DNA of 64,000 bases from Pseudomonas sp. R28(2017) (GTDB taxonomy: Bacteria; Pseudomonadota; Gammaproteobacteria; Pseudomonadales; Pseudomonadaceae): contig NZ_NEHW01000007.1 in NCBI RefSeq assembly GCF_002112505.1, positions 62,001-126,000 on the forward strand, given 5' to 3'. This document shows positions 1 through 9,985 of this stretch, in pieces (the first letter of the stretch is position 1; each line of letters begins with the position of its first letter). The position numbers were made by a program, and so were the translations under genes. The notes beneath the pieces are model-generated. The model saw nothing but the letters and a program-made list of their open reading frames with translations. It made no database searches and was not told the origin of the DNA.

Positions 1-564
1 ATCGCCATCGTCTACGGCTACCCGGAGCGCGCCGATGACGGCGCGATCTACAACAGCGTGCAGTTGATCGACGCCCATGGCCGCAGCCTGTGCAATTACC
101 GCAAGACTCACCTGTTCGGCGAGCTGGACCGGGCGATGTTCAGCGCCGGTGCCGACCATTTTCCGGTGGTCGAGCTGGAGGGCTGGAAGGTCGGCATGCT
201 GATCTGCTACGACATCGAGTTCCCGGAGAACGCCCGGCGCCTCGCGCTGGCCGGCGCCGAGCTGATCCTGGTGCCGACGGCGAACATGACGCCTTACGAT
301 TTCGTATGCCAGGTGACCGTGCGCTCGCGGGCGCAGGAGAACCAGTGCTACCTGGTGTATGCCAACTATTGTGGGGCCGAGGACGAGATCCAGTACTGCG
401 GGCAGAGCAGCATCATCGGGCCCGACGGCAGCCTGCTGGCCATGGCCGGGCGCGATGAGTGCCAGTTGCTGGCAGAGGTTGAGCATGAACGGGTGGTACG
501 GGGGCGTGAGGCGTTCCCTTATCTGACCGATCTGCGTCGGGAGCTGCATCACCTCAAGGACTAA
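1..564 (+). CDS. davA: 5-aminopentanamidase (delta-aminovaleramidase) DavA, 3' part
   Basis: The last 187 residues of a carbon-nitrogen hydrolase (nitrilase superfamily); the frame is open from base 1, so the start lies before the window. The catalytic Lys (YRKTHLF, visible residue 35) and nucleophile Cys (LICYDIEFPE, residue 69) are present; the catalytic Glu must lie upstream. DavA hydrolyses 5-aminovaleramide, made from L-lysine by the monooxygenase DavB, to 5-aminovalerate in the cytoplasm. The name rests on remembered P. putida synteny, where davBA adjoins pqqF; the sequence alone proves only the amidase family. The stop is followed at once by a REP pair. Confidence 0.8.
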   Translation: MAIVYGYPERADDGAIYNSVQLIDAHGRSLCNYRKTHLFGELDRAMFSAGADHFPVVELEGWKVGMLICYDIEFPENARRLALAGAELILVPTANMTPYDFVCQVTVRSRAQENQCYLVYANYCGAEDEIQYCGQSSIIGPDGSLLAMAGRDECQLLAEVEHERVVRGREAFPYLTDLRRELHHLKD

Positions 565-565
565 C

Positions 566-665
566 CGGGGGCTGCTTTGCAGCCCATTCGCGGGCAAGCC
601 CGCTCCCACAGGGTTTTGACAGGCCTTGGGCCCTGTAGCAGCGGGCTTGCCCGCGAAGAGGCCGG
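566..665. repeat. REP pair 1 (inverted), davA-pqqF intergenic
   Basis: Two copies of the P. putida REP core face each other (585-612 and 631-663, the second inverted), preceded by a small GGGGGCTGC/GCAGCCC hairpin at 567-584. Together they can fold into one long hairpin and may limit readthrough between davA and pqqF. Confidence 0.85.
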
Positions 666-713
666 GCCTGCTGTTGCAAATGGGTTAGCATGAACTCCTG
701 CCCCGGAGTTTCC

Positions 714-2993
714 ATGCCTGACGCCACCCGCCACCTCACACTCGCCAACGGCCTGCAGCTGACCCTGCGCCACGCCCCGCGCCTGAAGCGCTCGGCTGCA
801 GCCCTGCGCGTACACGCGGGTAGCCACGATGCGCCGCGCCAGTGGCCGGGCCTGGCCCACTTCCTCGAACACCTGTTTTTCCTCGGCAGCACGCGCTTCC
901 CACTGGAAGACGGCCTGATGCGCTACGTCCAGGCCTTGGGCGGCCAGGTCAACGCCAGCACAGGCGAGCGCACCACCGATTTCTTCTTCGAGGTTCCACC
1001 CGCCGCATTGGCCGGTGGCCTGGAGCGCCTGTGCCAGATGCTGGCCGAACCGGACCTGGGCATCGAGCGACAGCACCGTGAACGGGAAGTCATCCACGCC
1101 GAGTTCATCGCCTGGTCGCGTAACCCGCAAGCACAGCAGCAGTTCGCCTTGCTGCAATCGGTGGCCGGCGGCCATCCGCTAAGCGGTTTTCATGCAGGCA
1201 ACCGCCATACCCTCGCTTTGCACAATGTTGCCTTTCAGCAAGCGCTCACGGGCTTCCACCAGTGCTTCTACCAGGGTGGCCAGATCACCTTGAGTCTCTG
1301 CGGCCCGCAGCCGCTGGATGAACTGGAGCAACTCGGCAGGCAATACACTGGCCTCTTCGCAACGGGCGCTCTTGCGCCACAAGCCGTGCCACCCGCCTTG
1401 GCCGCCAACCAGTCGCTGCTGTTCGCCCACGAGGGCCTGCCCGCAGGTGCAGAACAGGCGCTGGAGCTGCTGATGGCCAACCTCGCTGACAACCGCCCCG
1501 GCAGTTGGCTGGATGCACTGGAGCGACGAGGCTGGCTCAAAGGGTTCAAGGTTGAAAAGTTGTATGCCTTCGCCGGTCAATTGCTCTGGCACATCGACCT
1601 GAAACTTGGCGCGCAAGCCGGCACCGATGAGGCACTGAAGCTGCTGCACGGCTGGTTCGACTTCATCCGTCATGCCGCCCCCACCCCACTCAACAGCGCG
1701 TTCAATCTTTTGCAACAACGCCGCGAACGCAGTGCCAGCGCGCTGGAGCTGGCCCGCCGCGACAGCGCCGGGCAGCCGTTTGCAGCGCTGGATAAACAGG
1801 CGCTGGCGGCGCTTGAAGCGCTGCTGGCACAGCTGCCGTGCCGCGCCTATGGGCAATGGCAACTGCCTGCAGCCGAGCCTTTGCTGCTCGAAGAACTACC
1901 CTCGTCTCGAACCGCAGCGCTGCCACCTGCGCTCAGCATCAGCAACCTGCTTCCTCCAGCCAGGCAATACGCGGCACTTTATCTGCGCTGGCAGGTGCCA
2001 TCGGCAATGCACCAGCAGCTTCATGGCTTGCTTGAACGCGCCTTGCACCCCCTGCAAGTGCGTTGCGAGCAGGCCTGCGTGCAACTGCAGTTCAGTGCAA
2101 CAGGCGAGTACTGGCAGTTACGCTGCGCTGGCCACCCAGCAGCTGTGATACGCGCCACAGGCCAAGCCCTGGCGCTGTTGCGGGCGCCCTCCCGCTGGCA
2201 GCCAGCGCCACCTGAGGCGCTCAATCTGATACCGATCAGGGCATTGATCAATCAACTGCCTGATGCAGTGCTCGGCACTCGCCCCGAAGCAACGCCGCCC
2301 AGCACGTTCGACCAGGCGCTGCTCGACGATGCCTGGCAACACAGCCACTGGCAGGGGCTGGCCGCAGGCTTCGATAGCGGCGCCGCGCAGGCGCTCGGTG
2401 CAGTACTGCAGCACTGCCCAGGGCAAGGTGCAGCGCCCATGCCAGCCGCACTCTGGACTGGCCACCGCTGGCAGCATGCCAAGGTGGCGGGCAGTGAACA
2501 TGCCCTGCTGCTGTTCTGCCCTCTGCCCGCCGATCGGCAAGCCAGCGGGCGCCTGCTGGCGCAACTGCTGCAAGGCCCGGTGTATCAACGCCTGCGGGTC
2601 GAACTGCAACTCGGCTACGCGGTGTTCAGTACCTTCCGTCAGATCGAGGGCATCGGTGGCCTGCTGTTCGGCGTGCAATCGCCGCATGCCAGCCAGGCCG
2701 AAATCCTCGGCCATCTGCGGGCGCTGCTAAGCCAAGGGGTCACACTCGACACCGGCGCCCGGCAGGCACTGGCCGAGCAGTTCGACGAGCCCGCCATGAC
2801 CAACGCTGAGGTCGCCGAATGGGCATGGCAGACACACCTGGCCACACAACCCGGCGACCTGCTTGCGCTGCAGCGGTCTATTCTGATGACGCAACAAGCG
2901 GATCTGGATGACCTGCTACGCGACCTGCTCGGCACCGATTGCGCCTGGCTATGCCTGGCCAACAGCGCCGCGCCAGATGCGTCCTGGCACTGA
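714..2993 (+). CDS. pqqF: PqqF, M16 family zinc metallopeptidase
   Basis: A 759-residue insulysin-like (M16) protease. The inverted zinc motif HFLEH is at residues 49-53, in the order H-x-x-E-H, with a Glu-rich helix downstream (ERQHREREVIHAEF) supplying the third ligand. PqqF is implicated in cutting the PqqA precursor to release the cross-linked Glu-Tyr used for PQQ, in the cytoplasm. The ATG at 714 is chosen because GGAG lies 5 bases upstream (705-708); an in-frame ATG at 690 adds 8 residues but has only a weak ribosome site. It lies 169 bases ahead of pqqA on the same strand, probably with its own promoter. Length fits long M16 proteases, although the second half is poorly conserved in this family. 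Confidence 0.9.
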   Translation: MPDATRHLTLANGLQLTLRHAPRLKRSAAALRVHAGSHDAPRQWPGLAHFLEHLFFLGSTRFPLEDGLMRYVQALGGQVNASTGERTTDFFFEVPPAALAGGLERLCQMLAEPDLGIERQHREREVIHAEFIAWSRNPQAQQQFALLQSVAGGHPLSGFHAGNRHTLALHNVAFQQALTGFHQCFYQGGQITLSLCGPQPLDELEQLGRQYTGLFATGALAPQAVPPALAANQSLLFAHEGLPAGAEQALELLMANLADNRPGSWLDALERRGWLKGFKVEKLYAFAGQLLWHIDLKLGAQAGTDEALKLLHGWFDFIRHAAPTPLNSAFNLLQQRRERSASALELARRDSAGQPFAALDKQALAALEALLAQLPCRAYGQWQLPAAEPLLLEELPSSRTAALPPALSISNLLPPARQYAALYLRWQVPSAMHQQLHGLLERALHPLQVRCEQACVQLQFSATGEYWQLRCAGHPAAVIRATGQALALLRAPSRWQPAPPEALNLIPIRALINQLPDAVLGTRPEATPPSTFDQALLDDAWQHSHWQGLAAGFDSGAAQALGAVLQHCPGQGAAPMPAALWTGHRWQHAKVAGSEHALLLFCPLPADRQASGRLLAQLLQGPVYQRLRVELQLGYAVFSTFRQIEGIGGLLFGVQSPHASQAEILGHLRALLSQGVTLDTGARQALAEQFDEPAMTNAEVAEWAWQTHLATQPGDLLALQRSILMTQQADLDDLLRDLLGTDCAWLCLANSAAPDASWH

Positions 2994-3162
2994 TCCCGCA
3001 GGGATTGTTACGTTTGCTGCAAGGGCGCTTATCAAAGAATTAACCTTTCGGTACAAATTTTTCTTGTAAGATAACGCTATCTCAGCCAATGGAACCTCCT
3101 GCTCGAGGCGGCACCCAATTAGTAGCTGAAACACCCTCAACTCATCCGGAAGGAGAACGCCC

Positions 3163-3234
3163 ATGTGGACCAAACCTGCATACACTGACCTGCGTATCGG
3201 CTTCGAAGTGACCATGTACTTCGCCAACCGCTAA
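3163..3234 (+). CDS. pqqA: PqqA, precursor peptide of pyrroloquinoline quinone
   Basis: A 23-residue peptide starting [10 protein letters not shown] and ending FANR. It contains the diagnostic E-x-x-x-Y (EVTMY, Glu16 and Tyr20); those side chains become the PQQ skeleton after cross-linking by PqqE with PqqD as peptide chaperone. The ribosome site GGAAGGAG ends 6 bases before the ATG and is among the strongest in the window, as expected for a stoichiometrically consumed peptide. A hairpin plus T-run lies 19 bases after the stop. Confidence 0.97.
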
Positions 3235-3252
3235 GCCCTGCTTTGCGGCATG

Positions 3253-3284
3253 ACGCCTCGGCCCGCCGGGGCGTTGTCGTTTTT
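3253..3284 (+). terminator. Intercistronic terminator/attenuator between pqqA and pqqB
   Basis: A 9-bp stem (ACGCCTCGG at 3253-3261 with CCGGGGCGT at 3266-3274, one G-U pair) with a 4-base loop, followed by TTGTCGTTTTT. This looks like a leaky intrinsic terminator that would leave pqqA mRNA more abundant than pqqB-E mRNA. Confidence 0.65.
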
Positions 3285-3314
3285 CCGATACGGCTTTTCG
3301 CAGAAGGAGTGGCC

Positions 3315-4226
3315 ATGTACATCCAGATTCTCGGTTCCGCCGCCGGCGGTGGCTTCCCGCAGTGGAACTGCAACTGCGTCAACTGCAAGGGCTTTCGCGA
3401 CGGCAGCCTGCGCGCCACGGCTCGCACCCAGTCGTCCATCGCCCTGTCCGACGACGGTGAGCACTGGATACTGTGCAATGCCTCACCCGACATCCGCGCC
3501 CAGCTCCAGGCCTTCGCGCCAATGCAGCCGGCGCGGGCCCTACGCGACACCGGCATCAACGCCATCGTCCTGCTCGACAGCCAGATCGACCACACCACCG
3601 GCCTGCTCAGCCTGCGCGAAGGCTGCCCGCACCAGGTCTGGTGCACCGACATGGTCCACCAGGACCTGACCACCGGCTTCCCGCTGTTCAACATGCTCAG
3701 CCACTGGAACGGTGGCCTGCAGTGGAACCGCATCGAGCTCGACGGCAGTTTCGTCATCGAAGCCTGCCCCAACCTCAGGTTCACGCCGTTCCCGCTGCGC
3801 AGTGCCGCGCCACCCTACTCGCCGCACCGCTTCGACCCGCACCCCGGCGACAACCTCGGCCTGCTGGTCGAGGATACTCGCACTGGCGGCAAGTTGTTCT
3901 ACGCCCCCGGCCTCGGCCAGGTCGACGCCCCGTTGCTGCAGATGATGCACGGCGCCGACTGCCTGCTGGTCGACGGCACGCTGTGGGAAGATGATGAAAT
4001 GCAGCGCCGCGGTGTCGGCACCCGTACCGGCCGCGAGATGGGCCATTTGGCGCAGAACGGCCCCGGCGGCATGCTCGAAGTGCTGGACGGCTTCCCGCGC
4101 CAGCGCAAGGTGCTCATCCACATCAACAACACCAACCCGATCCTCGACGAAGACTCCCCCGAGCGCGCCGAAGTCCAGCGCCGTGGCGTCGAAGTCGCCT
4201 TCGACGGCATGAGCATCGAGCTGTAA
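3315..4226 (+). CDS. pqqB: PqqB, metallo-beta-lactamase-fold PQQ biosynthesis protein
   Basis: 303 residues. The N terminus [19 protein letters not shown] and the metal-site-like segment [13 protein letters not shown] are hallmarks of PqqB, a metallo-beta-lactamase-fold protein needed in the late steps after peptide cross-linking, proposed to hydroxylate the tyrosine. The ATG at 3315 follows AGAAGGAG by 5 bases; a longer upstream reading frame exists but runs back through the pqqA-pqqB hairpin and is not used. The stop is followed after 9 bases by pqqC. Confidence 0.96.
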   Translation: MYIQILGSAAGGGFPQWNCNCVNCKGFRDGSLRATARTQSSIALSDDGEHWILCNASPDIRAQLQAFAPMQPARALRDTGINAIVLLDSQIDHTTGLLSLREGCPHQVWCTDMVHQDLTTGFPLFNMLSHWNGGLQWNRIELDGSFVIEACPNLRFTPFPLRSAAPPYSPHRFDPHPGDNLGLLVEDTRTGGKLFYAPGLGQVDAPLLQMMHGADCLLVDGTLWEDDEMQRRGVGTRTGREMGHLAQNGPGGMLEVLDGFPRQRKVLIHINNTNPILDEDSPERAEVQRRGVEVAFDGMSIEL

Positions 4227-4235
4227 GGAGGCCCC

Positions 4236-4991
4236 GTGAGCGACGTACTGCCAATGACCCCTGCCGAATTCGAGCAGGCCCTGCGCGCCAAGGGCGCCTA
4301 CTACCACATCCACCACCCTTACCACGTGGCGATGTATGAAGGCCGCGCCAGCCGCGAGCAGATCCAGGGCTGGGTGGCCAACCGTTTCTACTACCAGGTC
4401 AACATCCCGATGAAGGATGCCGCGATCCTGGCCAACTGCCCGGACCGCGAAGTGCGCCGCGAGTGGATCCAGCGCCTGCTCGACCATGACGGCGCGCCCG
4501 GCGAGGACGGCGGCATCGAAGCCTGGCTGCGCCTGGGCCAGGCGGTCGGCCTCGACCCCGACCAGTTGCGTTCCCAGGAGCTGGTACTGCCCGGCGTGCG
4601 TTTTGCCGTCGACGCCTACGTCAACTTCGCCCGCCGCGCCAGCTGGCAGGAAGCGGCCAGCAGCTCGCTGACCGAGCTGTTCGCCCCGCAGATCCACCAG
4701 TCGCGCCTGGACAGCTGGCCGCAGCACTACCCGTGGATCGACCCGGCCGGCTACGAATACTTCCGCACCCGCCTGGGCCAGGCCCGGCGTGACGTCGAGC
4801 ACGGCCTGGCAATCACCTTGCAGCACTACACCACCCGTGCGGGCCAGGAGCGTATGCTGGAAATCCTGCAGTTCAAGCTGGATATCCTCTGGAGCATGCT
4901 CGACGCCATGAGCATGGCCTACGAGCTGAACCGCCCGCCTTACCACACCGTCACCCAGCAACGGGTATGGCACAAGGGGATCGCCCTATGA
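4236..4991 (+). CDS. pqqC: PqqC, pyrroloquinoline-quinone synthase
   Basis: 251 residues starting with GTG, with AAGGAG 6 bases upstream. PqqC is a cofactorless oxidase of the heme-oxygenase-like fold that closes the ring and carries out the final eight-electron oxidation of AHQQ to PQQ with O2. Recognisable family segments are [22 protein letters not shown] and [14 protein letters not shown]. Its stop overlaps the pqqD start (ATGA at 4988-4991), indicating translational coupling. Confidence 0.97.
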   Translation: MSDVLPMTPAEFEQALRAKGAYYHIHHPYHVAMYEGRASREQIQGWVANRFYYQVNIPMKDAAILANCPDREVRREWIQRLLDHDGAPGEDGGIEAWLRLGQAVGLDPDQLRSQELVLPGVRFAVDAYVNFARRASWQEAASSSLTELFAPQIHQSRLDSWPQHYPWIDPAGYEYFRTRLGQARRDVEHGLAITLQHYTTRAGQERMLEILQFKLDILWSMLDAMSMAYELNRPPYHTVTQQRVWHKGIAL

Positions 4992-5263
4992 GTTTCGACC
5001 GCAAGCAAACGCCGAACTGGCGCCCCGGCTACCGCTTCCAGTACGAGCCGGCGCAAAAAGGCCATGTGCTGCTGTACCCCGAAGGCATGATCAAGCTCAA
5101 CGACAGCGCCGGCCTGATCGGCGGGCTGATCGACGGCAAGCGCGATGTGGCGGCGATCATCGCCGAACTTGAGCAGCAATTCCCAGGTGTGCCCGAAGTC
5201 GGCGACGACATCGAGCAATTCATGGAGGTGGCCCGTGCCGAACACTGGATCACCCTCGCCTGA
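4988..5263 (+). CDS. pqqD: PqqD, PqqA-binding peptide chaperone
   Basis: 91 residues, a RiPP recognition element that binds PqqA and presents it to the radical SAM enzyme PqqE. Family segments: [13 protein letters not shown] and [15 protein letters not shown] near the N terminus, and [14 protein letters not shown] at the C terminus. It starts within the pqqC stop and its last 29 bases overlap the start of pqqE, so pqqC, pqqD and pqqE are coupled. Confidence 0.97.
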   Translation: MSFDRKQTPNWRPGYRFQYEPAQKGHVLLYPEGMIKLNDSAGLIGGLIDGKRDVAAIIAELEQQFPGVPEVGDDIEQFMEVARAEHWITLA

Positions 5264-6383
5264 GGTGCCAGTCGGCCTGCCGCTGTGGCTGCTGGCCGAG
5301 CTGACCTACCGCTGCCCGCTGCAGTGCCCGTACTGCTCCAACCCGCTGGACTTCGCCGCCCAGGGCCAGGAGCTGAGCACCGCGCAGTGGTTCAAGGTGA
5401 TGGCCGAAGCCCGCGAGATGGGCGCCGCACAGATCGGTTTTTCCGGTGGTGAACCGCTGGTGCGCCAGGACCTTGCCGAGCTGATCGGCGAGGCCCGCCG
5501 GCTGGGCTACTACACTAACCTGATCACCTCTGGCATCGGCCTGACCGAAGCACGCATCGCCGCCTTCAAGGAGGCCGGGCTGGACCACATCCAGATCAGC
5601 TTCCAGGCCAGTGACGAGCAGGTCAACAACCTGCTGGCCGGCTCGAAGAAGGCCTTCGCGCAGAAGCTGGAGATGGCCCGCGCAGTGAAGGCCCACGGCT
5701 ACCCGATGGTGCTCAACTTCGTCACCCACCGGCACAACATCGACAAGATCGACCGCATCATCGAGCTGTGCATTGCCCTGGAGGCGGACTTCGTCGAGCT
5801 TGCCACCTGCCAGTTCTACGGCTGGGCGCACCTCAACCGCCTGGGCCTGTTGCCGACCCGTGCGCAGCTTGAGCGCGCCGAGCGCATCACCAACGAGTAC
5901 CGGGAGAAGCTCAAGGCCCAGGGCAGCCCCTGCAAGCTGATTTTCGTCACCCCGGACTACTACGAGGAGCGCCCCAAGGCCTGCATGAATGGCTGGGGCA
6001 GCCTGTTCCTGACCATCACCCCGGACGGCACGGCCCTGCCCTGCCACGGCGCACGGCAACTGCCGGTGCAGTTCCCCAACGTGCGCGACCATGACCTGCA
6101 GCACATCTGGTACGACTCGTTCGGCTTCAACCGCTTCCGCGGATACGACTGGATGCCCGAGCCGTGCCGTTCGTGCGACGAGAAGGAAAAGGACTTCGGC
6201 GGCTGCCGTTGCCAGGCCTTCATGCTGACCGGCGATGCCAGCAAGGCCGACCCGGTGTGCGCCAAGTCGGCCGACCATGGCATCATCCTCAAGGCCCGCG
6301 AGGAGGCGGAAACCGCCCAACTCGCCATCGACGAGATGACCTTCCGCAATGAGCGCAACTCCCGTGTCATCGTCCGCAGCTGA
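5235..6383 (+). CDS. pqqE: PqqE, radical SAM PqqA Glu-Tyr cyclase
   Basis: 382 residues. The radical SAM cluster motif is C27-x3-C31-x2-C34 (CPLQCPYC), followed by a GGEP SAM-binding motif (FSGGEPLV). The C-terminal SPASM region has clustered cysteines (CHGAR, then [16 protein letters not shown]) for auxiliary Fe-S clusters. It forms the carbon-carbon bond between Glu and Tyr of PqqA. The GTG at 5235 is chosen because GGAGG lies a few bases upstream and the protein then begins at the expected place; the frame stays open further upstream inside pqqD. The 3' end overlaps the next gene by 35 bases. Confidence 0.96.
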   Translation: MPNTGSPSPEVPVGLPLWLLAELTYRCPLQCPYCSNPLDFAAQGQELSTAQWFKVMAEAREMGAAQIGFSGGEPLVRQDLAELIGEARRLGYYTNLITSGIGLTEARIAAFKEAGLDHIQISFQASDEQVNNLLAGSKKAFAQKLEMARAVKAHGYPMVLNFVTHRHNIDKIDRIIELCIALEADFVELATCQFYGWAHLNRLGLLPTRAQLERAERITNEYREKLKAQGSPCKLIFVTPDYYEERPKACMNGWGSLFLTITPDGTALPCHGARQLPVQFPNVRDHDLQHIWYDSFGFNRFRGYDWMPEPCRSCDEKEKDFGGCRCQAFMLTGDASKADPVCAKSADHGIILKAREEAETAQLAIDEMTFRNERNSRVIVRS

Positions 6384-8172
6384 CTTCACCGCGGCCCAGG
6401 CCGTCGCCGCCGGTACCGACTTCGCCGAACTCAAGGTCGGTGCCGAGGGGCTGTTCTGGAACGAGTTCCGCCCCGCCGATGGCGCCTGCCGTATCTGGCA
6501 GTGGCATGACCGCCAGGCGCGTTGCCTGACGCCCGACGGTTTCAGCGTGCGCAGCCGGGTATACGAATACGGTGGCGGCAGCTTCTGCCTGGGGGGTGAC
6601 GGGCTGCTGTTCGTCAACGAGCAGGATCAGCAGGTCTACACCCAGCGCTTCGACGGTACTGCGCCACGCGCCCTGACCGCCGCGGGCGATTGCCGCTATG
6701 GCGATTTGCAGTGGCACGCCGGCAAGGTGCTGGCAGTCGAGGAGCGCCATGGCGAAAGCGTCGAGCATCGCCTGGTGGCACTGGGTGAAACCACCCGCGA
6801 AGTGCTCGCCGAGGGTGCCGACTTCTATGCCTCGCCCACGGTCAGCGCTGACGGTCGACGCCTGGCCTGGGTCGAGTGGGACCGGCCGGCACAACCCTGG
6901 ACCGTTACCCGGCTGGTAAGCCGCAAGCGTGACGCCAACGGCGACTGGGGGCCCGCGCACTGTATCGCCGCCGAGGACGAGTCGCTGCAGCAGCCGCGCT
7001 TCGACGCCGAAGGCCGCTTGTACTGCCTGTCTGACCGTCATGGCTTCTGGCAACCCTGGGGTGAGGTGGATGGCCACTGGCAAGCGCTGCCGGCCGAGCC
7101 GGCCGACCATGCCGCTGCCCCTTGGCAACTGGGCACCAGCACGTGGCTGCCGGTCGGCCCGCAACACTACCTGGCCACCTGGTCCGAAGGCGGTATCGGG
7201 CAATTGGGCCTGTACGGTGAAAATGGCCGTACGGAACGCTTCGCCAGCGCCTACACCCGCTTCCGCAATTTGGCCATGGACGCCGAACACCTGTATGCCG
7301 TCGCGGCCTCGCCGATCAGCCCACCGGCGGTGATCGCCATTGCCCGCGCCAGCCATGAGGTCAGCGTGCTGGCCGGCGGCGCCGAAGTGTTGCCGGCAGC
7401 GCAAATCAGCCTGCCGCAGTCGATCCATTACGGCAGCGGCGACACGTTTGCCCATGGCTTTTTCTATCCGGCAACCGGCACCCAAGGCCCCTCGCCTCTG
7501 CTGGTCTTCATCCACGGTGGGCCGACCTCGGCCTGCTACCCGGTACTCGACCCACGCATCCAGTACTGGACCCAACGCGGATTCGCCGTGGCCGACCTGA
7601 ACTACCGGGGCAGCACTGGTTATGGCCGGGCTTACCGGCAGGCGCTGCACCTGCGCTGGGGTGAAAGCGATGTGCAGGATGCCTGCGCCGCCGTCGCGCA
7701 TCTGGCCGGGCTTGGCCTGATCGACCCCGGCAAGGCCTTTATTCGCGGTGGCAGTGCCGGTGGCTACACCACGCTGTGCGCGCTGGCTTTCCACGACGTG
7801 TTCCGCGCCGGTGCCAGCCTTTACGGGGTCAGTGATCCCGTAGCCCTGGGCCGGGCCACGCACAAGTTCGAAGGCGATTACCTGGACTGGCTGATCGGCG
7901 ACCCGCAACAGGATGCCGAGCGCTACCGCCAGCGCACGCCGCTGCTGCATGCCTCACGGATCAAGGTGCCGGTGATCTTCTTCCAGGGCGAGCTGGATGC
8001 CGTGGTGGTGCCGGAGCAGACGCGTTCGATGCTGGCGGCGTTGCAGGCCAATGGCATCGAGGCCGAGGGACATTTCTACGCAGGGGAACGACACGGGTTC
8101 CGCAAGGCCGAGAATCTGGCGCATGCGTTGGAAGAAGAGTGGAAGTTCTATTGCCGAGTGCTGGAGGGCTGA
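6349..8172 (+). CDS. pqqH: S9 prolyl-oligopeptidase-type peptidase of the pqq operon
   Basis: 607 residues: an N-terminal beta-propeller-like half (about 1-370) and a C-terminal alpha/beta hydrolase half. The catalytic triad is visible as Ser469 (GGSAGGY), Asp550 (GELDAVV) and His582 (GERHGF). It starts 35 bases inside pqqE, so it belongs to the same transcript. From memory, the P. aeruginosa counterpart PA1990 is named pqqH and is co-transcribed with pqqABCDE; a role in processing PqqA or trimming the cross-linked peptide is plausible but inferred. No signal peptide is seen, so it is probably cytoplasmic. Confidence 0.85.
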   Translation: MSATPVSSSAADFTAAQAVAAGTDFAELKVGAEGLFWNEFRPADGACRIWQWHDRQARCLTPDGFSVRSRVYEYGGGSFCLGGDGLLFVNEQDQQVYTQRFDGTAPRALTAAGDCRYGDLQWHAGKVLAVEERHGESVEHRLVALGETTREVLAEGADFYASPTVSADGRRLAWVEWDRPAQPWTVTRLVSRKRDANGDWGPAHCIAAEDESLQQPRFDAEGRLYCLSDRHGFWQPWGEVDGHWQALPAEPADHAAAPWQLGTSTWLPVGPQHYLATWSEGGIGQLGLYGENGRTERFASAYTRFRNLAMDAEHLYAVAASPISPPAVIAIARASHEVSVLAGGAEVLPAAQISLPQSIHYGSGDTFAHGFFYPATGTQGPSPLLVFIHGGPTSACYPVLDPRIQYWTQRGFAVADLNYRGSTGYGRAYRQALHLRWGESDVQDACAAVAHLAGLGLIDPGKAFIRGGSAGGYTTLCALAFHDVFRAGASLYGVSDPVALGRATHKFEGDYLDWLIGDPQQDAERYRQRTPLLHASRIKVPVIFFQGELDAVVVPEQTRSMLAALQANGIEAEGHFYAGERHGFRKAENLAHALEEEWKFYCRVLEG

Positions 8173-8205
8173 TGCCCTTGGGGCCGCTCTGCGGCCCCCG
8201 GCATC
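8171..8205. terminator. Hairpin between convergent pqqH and Pmp3-like gene
   Basis: Nested inverted repeat: GATGCC/GGCATC outside and GGGGCCGC/GCGGCCCC inside with a TCT loop. It spans the pqqH stop and ends one base before the stop of the convergent gene. There is no T-run, so it is a hairpin-only candidate terminator usable in both directions. Confidence 0.5.
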
Positions 8206-8206
8206 C

Positions 8207-8365
8207 TCAGCGCTTGGCGATGATATACACCGCGTGCACGATCCCTGGGATGTAGCCCAGCAGGGTCAACAGAATGTTCAGCCAGAACGCCCCGCCAAAC
8301 CCCACCTGCAGAAACACGCCGAGCGGCGGCAGGATGATGGCGATGATGATGCGAATGAAGTCCAT
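8207..8365 (-). CDS. YqaE/Pmp3 family small membrane protein
   Basis: 52 residues made of two hydrophobic segments (about 3-20 and 27-48). The motif ILPPLGVFLQVGFG followed by FWLNILLTLLGYIPGIVHA is the signature of the Pmp3/YqaE (UPF0057) family of tiny inner-membrane proteins linked to osmotic and membrane-potential stress. The internal ATG at 8365 is chosen because AGGAGA precedes it and the protein then matches the family length; the longer 80-residue frame would add an unrelated N terminus. Confidence 0.93.
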   Translation of the reverse strand: MDFIRIIIAIILPPLGVFLQVGFGGAFWLNILLTLLGYIPGIVHAVYIIAKR

Positions 8366-8428
8366 GCGGGTCTCTCCTGAAGGGGTTACATGAAAGACTA
8401 GCCGCGCCTCGCAGAGGTTCCACAGGCC

Positions 8429-8468
8429 AAAAAAAACGCCCCGGGCCAAATGAAACAGGCACGGGGCG
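8429..8468 (-). terminator. Intrinsic terminator of the aminotransferase gene
   Basis: On the minus strand an 11-bp stem with one mismatch (8437-8447 with 8458-8468) is followed by eight T residues (8429-8436). It lies 38 bases past the aminotransferase stop, a textbook intrinsic terminator. Confidence 0.85.
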
Positions 8469-8505
8469 ATGCGCAGGAACGCCAGACGGTTCGTTGAATT
8501 CGTGG

Positions 8506-9786
8506 TCAGGCCGGCATCTCGCGGCGGGCCTGTTGTTGCGCATGCAGGCGGGCAAAGGCCCGCGCCAGGCGTAGAAGCATTTCATCGATGTTGCCCTTGC
8601 TCACGGTCAGTGCCGGCGAGAAGCGCACCACATCGGGCTGCGGGGCATTCAACAGCAAGCCCTCGTGCAGGGCGGCGTCGACCAGCCCCTTTGCCAGGTT
8701 TTCCTGCAACTGCAAGGCCCACAACAGGCCCTGGCCACGCACTTCGCCCTGGCCATAGCGGCCTGCCAGGCGGCTCAGGCCATCGCGCAGATGGCGACCA
8801 CTGTCCTGCACCTGCTCGAAAAAGCCCGGCTCCAGCACGGTTTCCAGCACGGCCAGGCCCGCAGCGCTCATCAGCGCATTGCCGTGATGGCTGCCCTCCA
8901 GCTCGCCCGGTTCGGCGCAGCAGGCGGTCCCACGAGCCAGCAAGGCGGCCAGTGGCACACCACCACCCAGGCCCTTGCCGAGGGTAATGATGTCGGCACG
9001 CACGCCGTAGGTCTGTTCCGCCAGTAATGCCCCACAGCGGCCAATGCCTGTCTGCACCTCATCGAGAATCAGCAGGATGCCCAGTTCCCGGCAGAGCTTT
9101 GCCACGCCTTGCAGGTACTCGCGGGTCGCCGGGATCACCCCCGCCTCACCCTGGATCGGTTCGAGCATGATCGCCACGGTGCGCGAATCGACCTCGGCAT
9201 GCAGCGCCCCCAGGTCGTTGAACGGCACCTTGCTGAACCCCGGCAGGCCCGGCTCGCACCGGTTGCACGGCAGCGGGTCGGAGGCCGACAGCGCGCCCAG
9301 GCTGCGGCCATGGCAGGCCTGGCTGGCGGTGATGATGTGGTAGGCGCCGTTGCGGTGCAGCTGGCCCCACTTGCGCGCCAGCTTGATCGCCCCTTCGCAG
9401 GCCTCGGCACCGCTGTTGAGCAGGTAGGCCTGGTCGCTGCCCGTGCTCTGGCACAGGCGGTTGACCAGCGCCAGCAGGCCACGGCTGTGGTAACCCGCCC
9501 CCGGGTTGATCAGCGCCTGGGCCTGGTTGCCCAGCGCCTTGACCAGTGCTGTCGGGCTGTGCCCGAGGCTGTTGACCGCGCCGCCCTGGGTGAAGTCCAG
9601 GTAGGCGTGCCCTTCGTTGTCCCACAACCAGGAGCCCTGACCACGCACGAACACCTGCGCCGCACGCTCGGTGCTCGGCATCAGGCGCTCGCGGGACAAC
9701 TGCGGCGCATCCGCCACGGTCACCGGCGTACGCTTGGGTTCGGCAACCGCGGCAGGGGCCGAACGGCGCAGGTTGAACAGGTTCAT
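8506..9786 (-). CDS. Class III (ornithine/omega-type) aminotransferase
   Basis: 426 residues of the PLP-dependent fold-type I class III family. The PLP lysine is K271 in TLGKGLGGG, preceded by the Asp that pairs with the pyridine nitrogen in LILDEVQTGIGR. Other family segments are NSGAEACEGAIKLAR and CHGRSLGAL. The best guess is transamination of a basic or omega amino acid such as acetylornithine, ornithine or 4-aminobutyrate, but the substrate cannot be read from sequence. The ATG at 9786 has GGAG 6 bases upstream; a TTG 15 bases further up is less likely. It is divergent from a LysR regulator that probably controls it. Confidence 0.85.
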   Translation of the reverse strand: MNLFNLRRSAPAAVAEPKRTPVTVADAPQLSRERLMPSTERAAQVFVRGQGSWLWDNEGHAYLDFTQGGAVNSLGHSPTALVKALGNQAQALINPGAGYHSRGLLALVNRLCQSTGSDQAYLLNSGAEACEGAIKLARKWGQLHRNGAYHIITASQACHGRSLGALSASDPLPCNRCEPGLPGFSKVPFNDLGALHAEVDSRTVAIMLEPIQGEAGVIPATREYLQGVAKLCRELGILLILDEVQTGIGRCGALLAEQTYGVRADIITLGKGLGGGVPLAALLARGTACCAEPGELEGSHHGNALMSAAGLAVLETVLEPGFFEQVQDSGRHLRDGLSRLAGRYGQGEVRGQGLLWALQLQENLAKGLVDAALHEGLLLNAPQPDVVRFSPALTVSKGNIDEMLLRLARAFARLHAQQQARREMPA

Positions 9787-9985
9787 CGGGGCTCCAACCA
9801 ATCACGGTAAAGGGCGGCCAGGGGTCCGGTCTTGTTGCCGGCGCTGAATAATTTTGCCTTGCCTATCAAAAGTGTTTTTCAAACGCGGTAACAATGAGCG
9901 GATTGATCGCTGTAACCCGTTGGAATACGGCGATAGACTAGGCGTCGGCAGCGTTTGCGGCCATTTCGTTTTCCCAGCTTTTTCG

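Noticed and set aside
566..665. Repeats considered as a CRISPR array
   Set aside because: Only two inverted copies per site, scattered through the genome and matching P. putida REP; no direct repeats with equal spacers.
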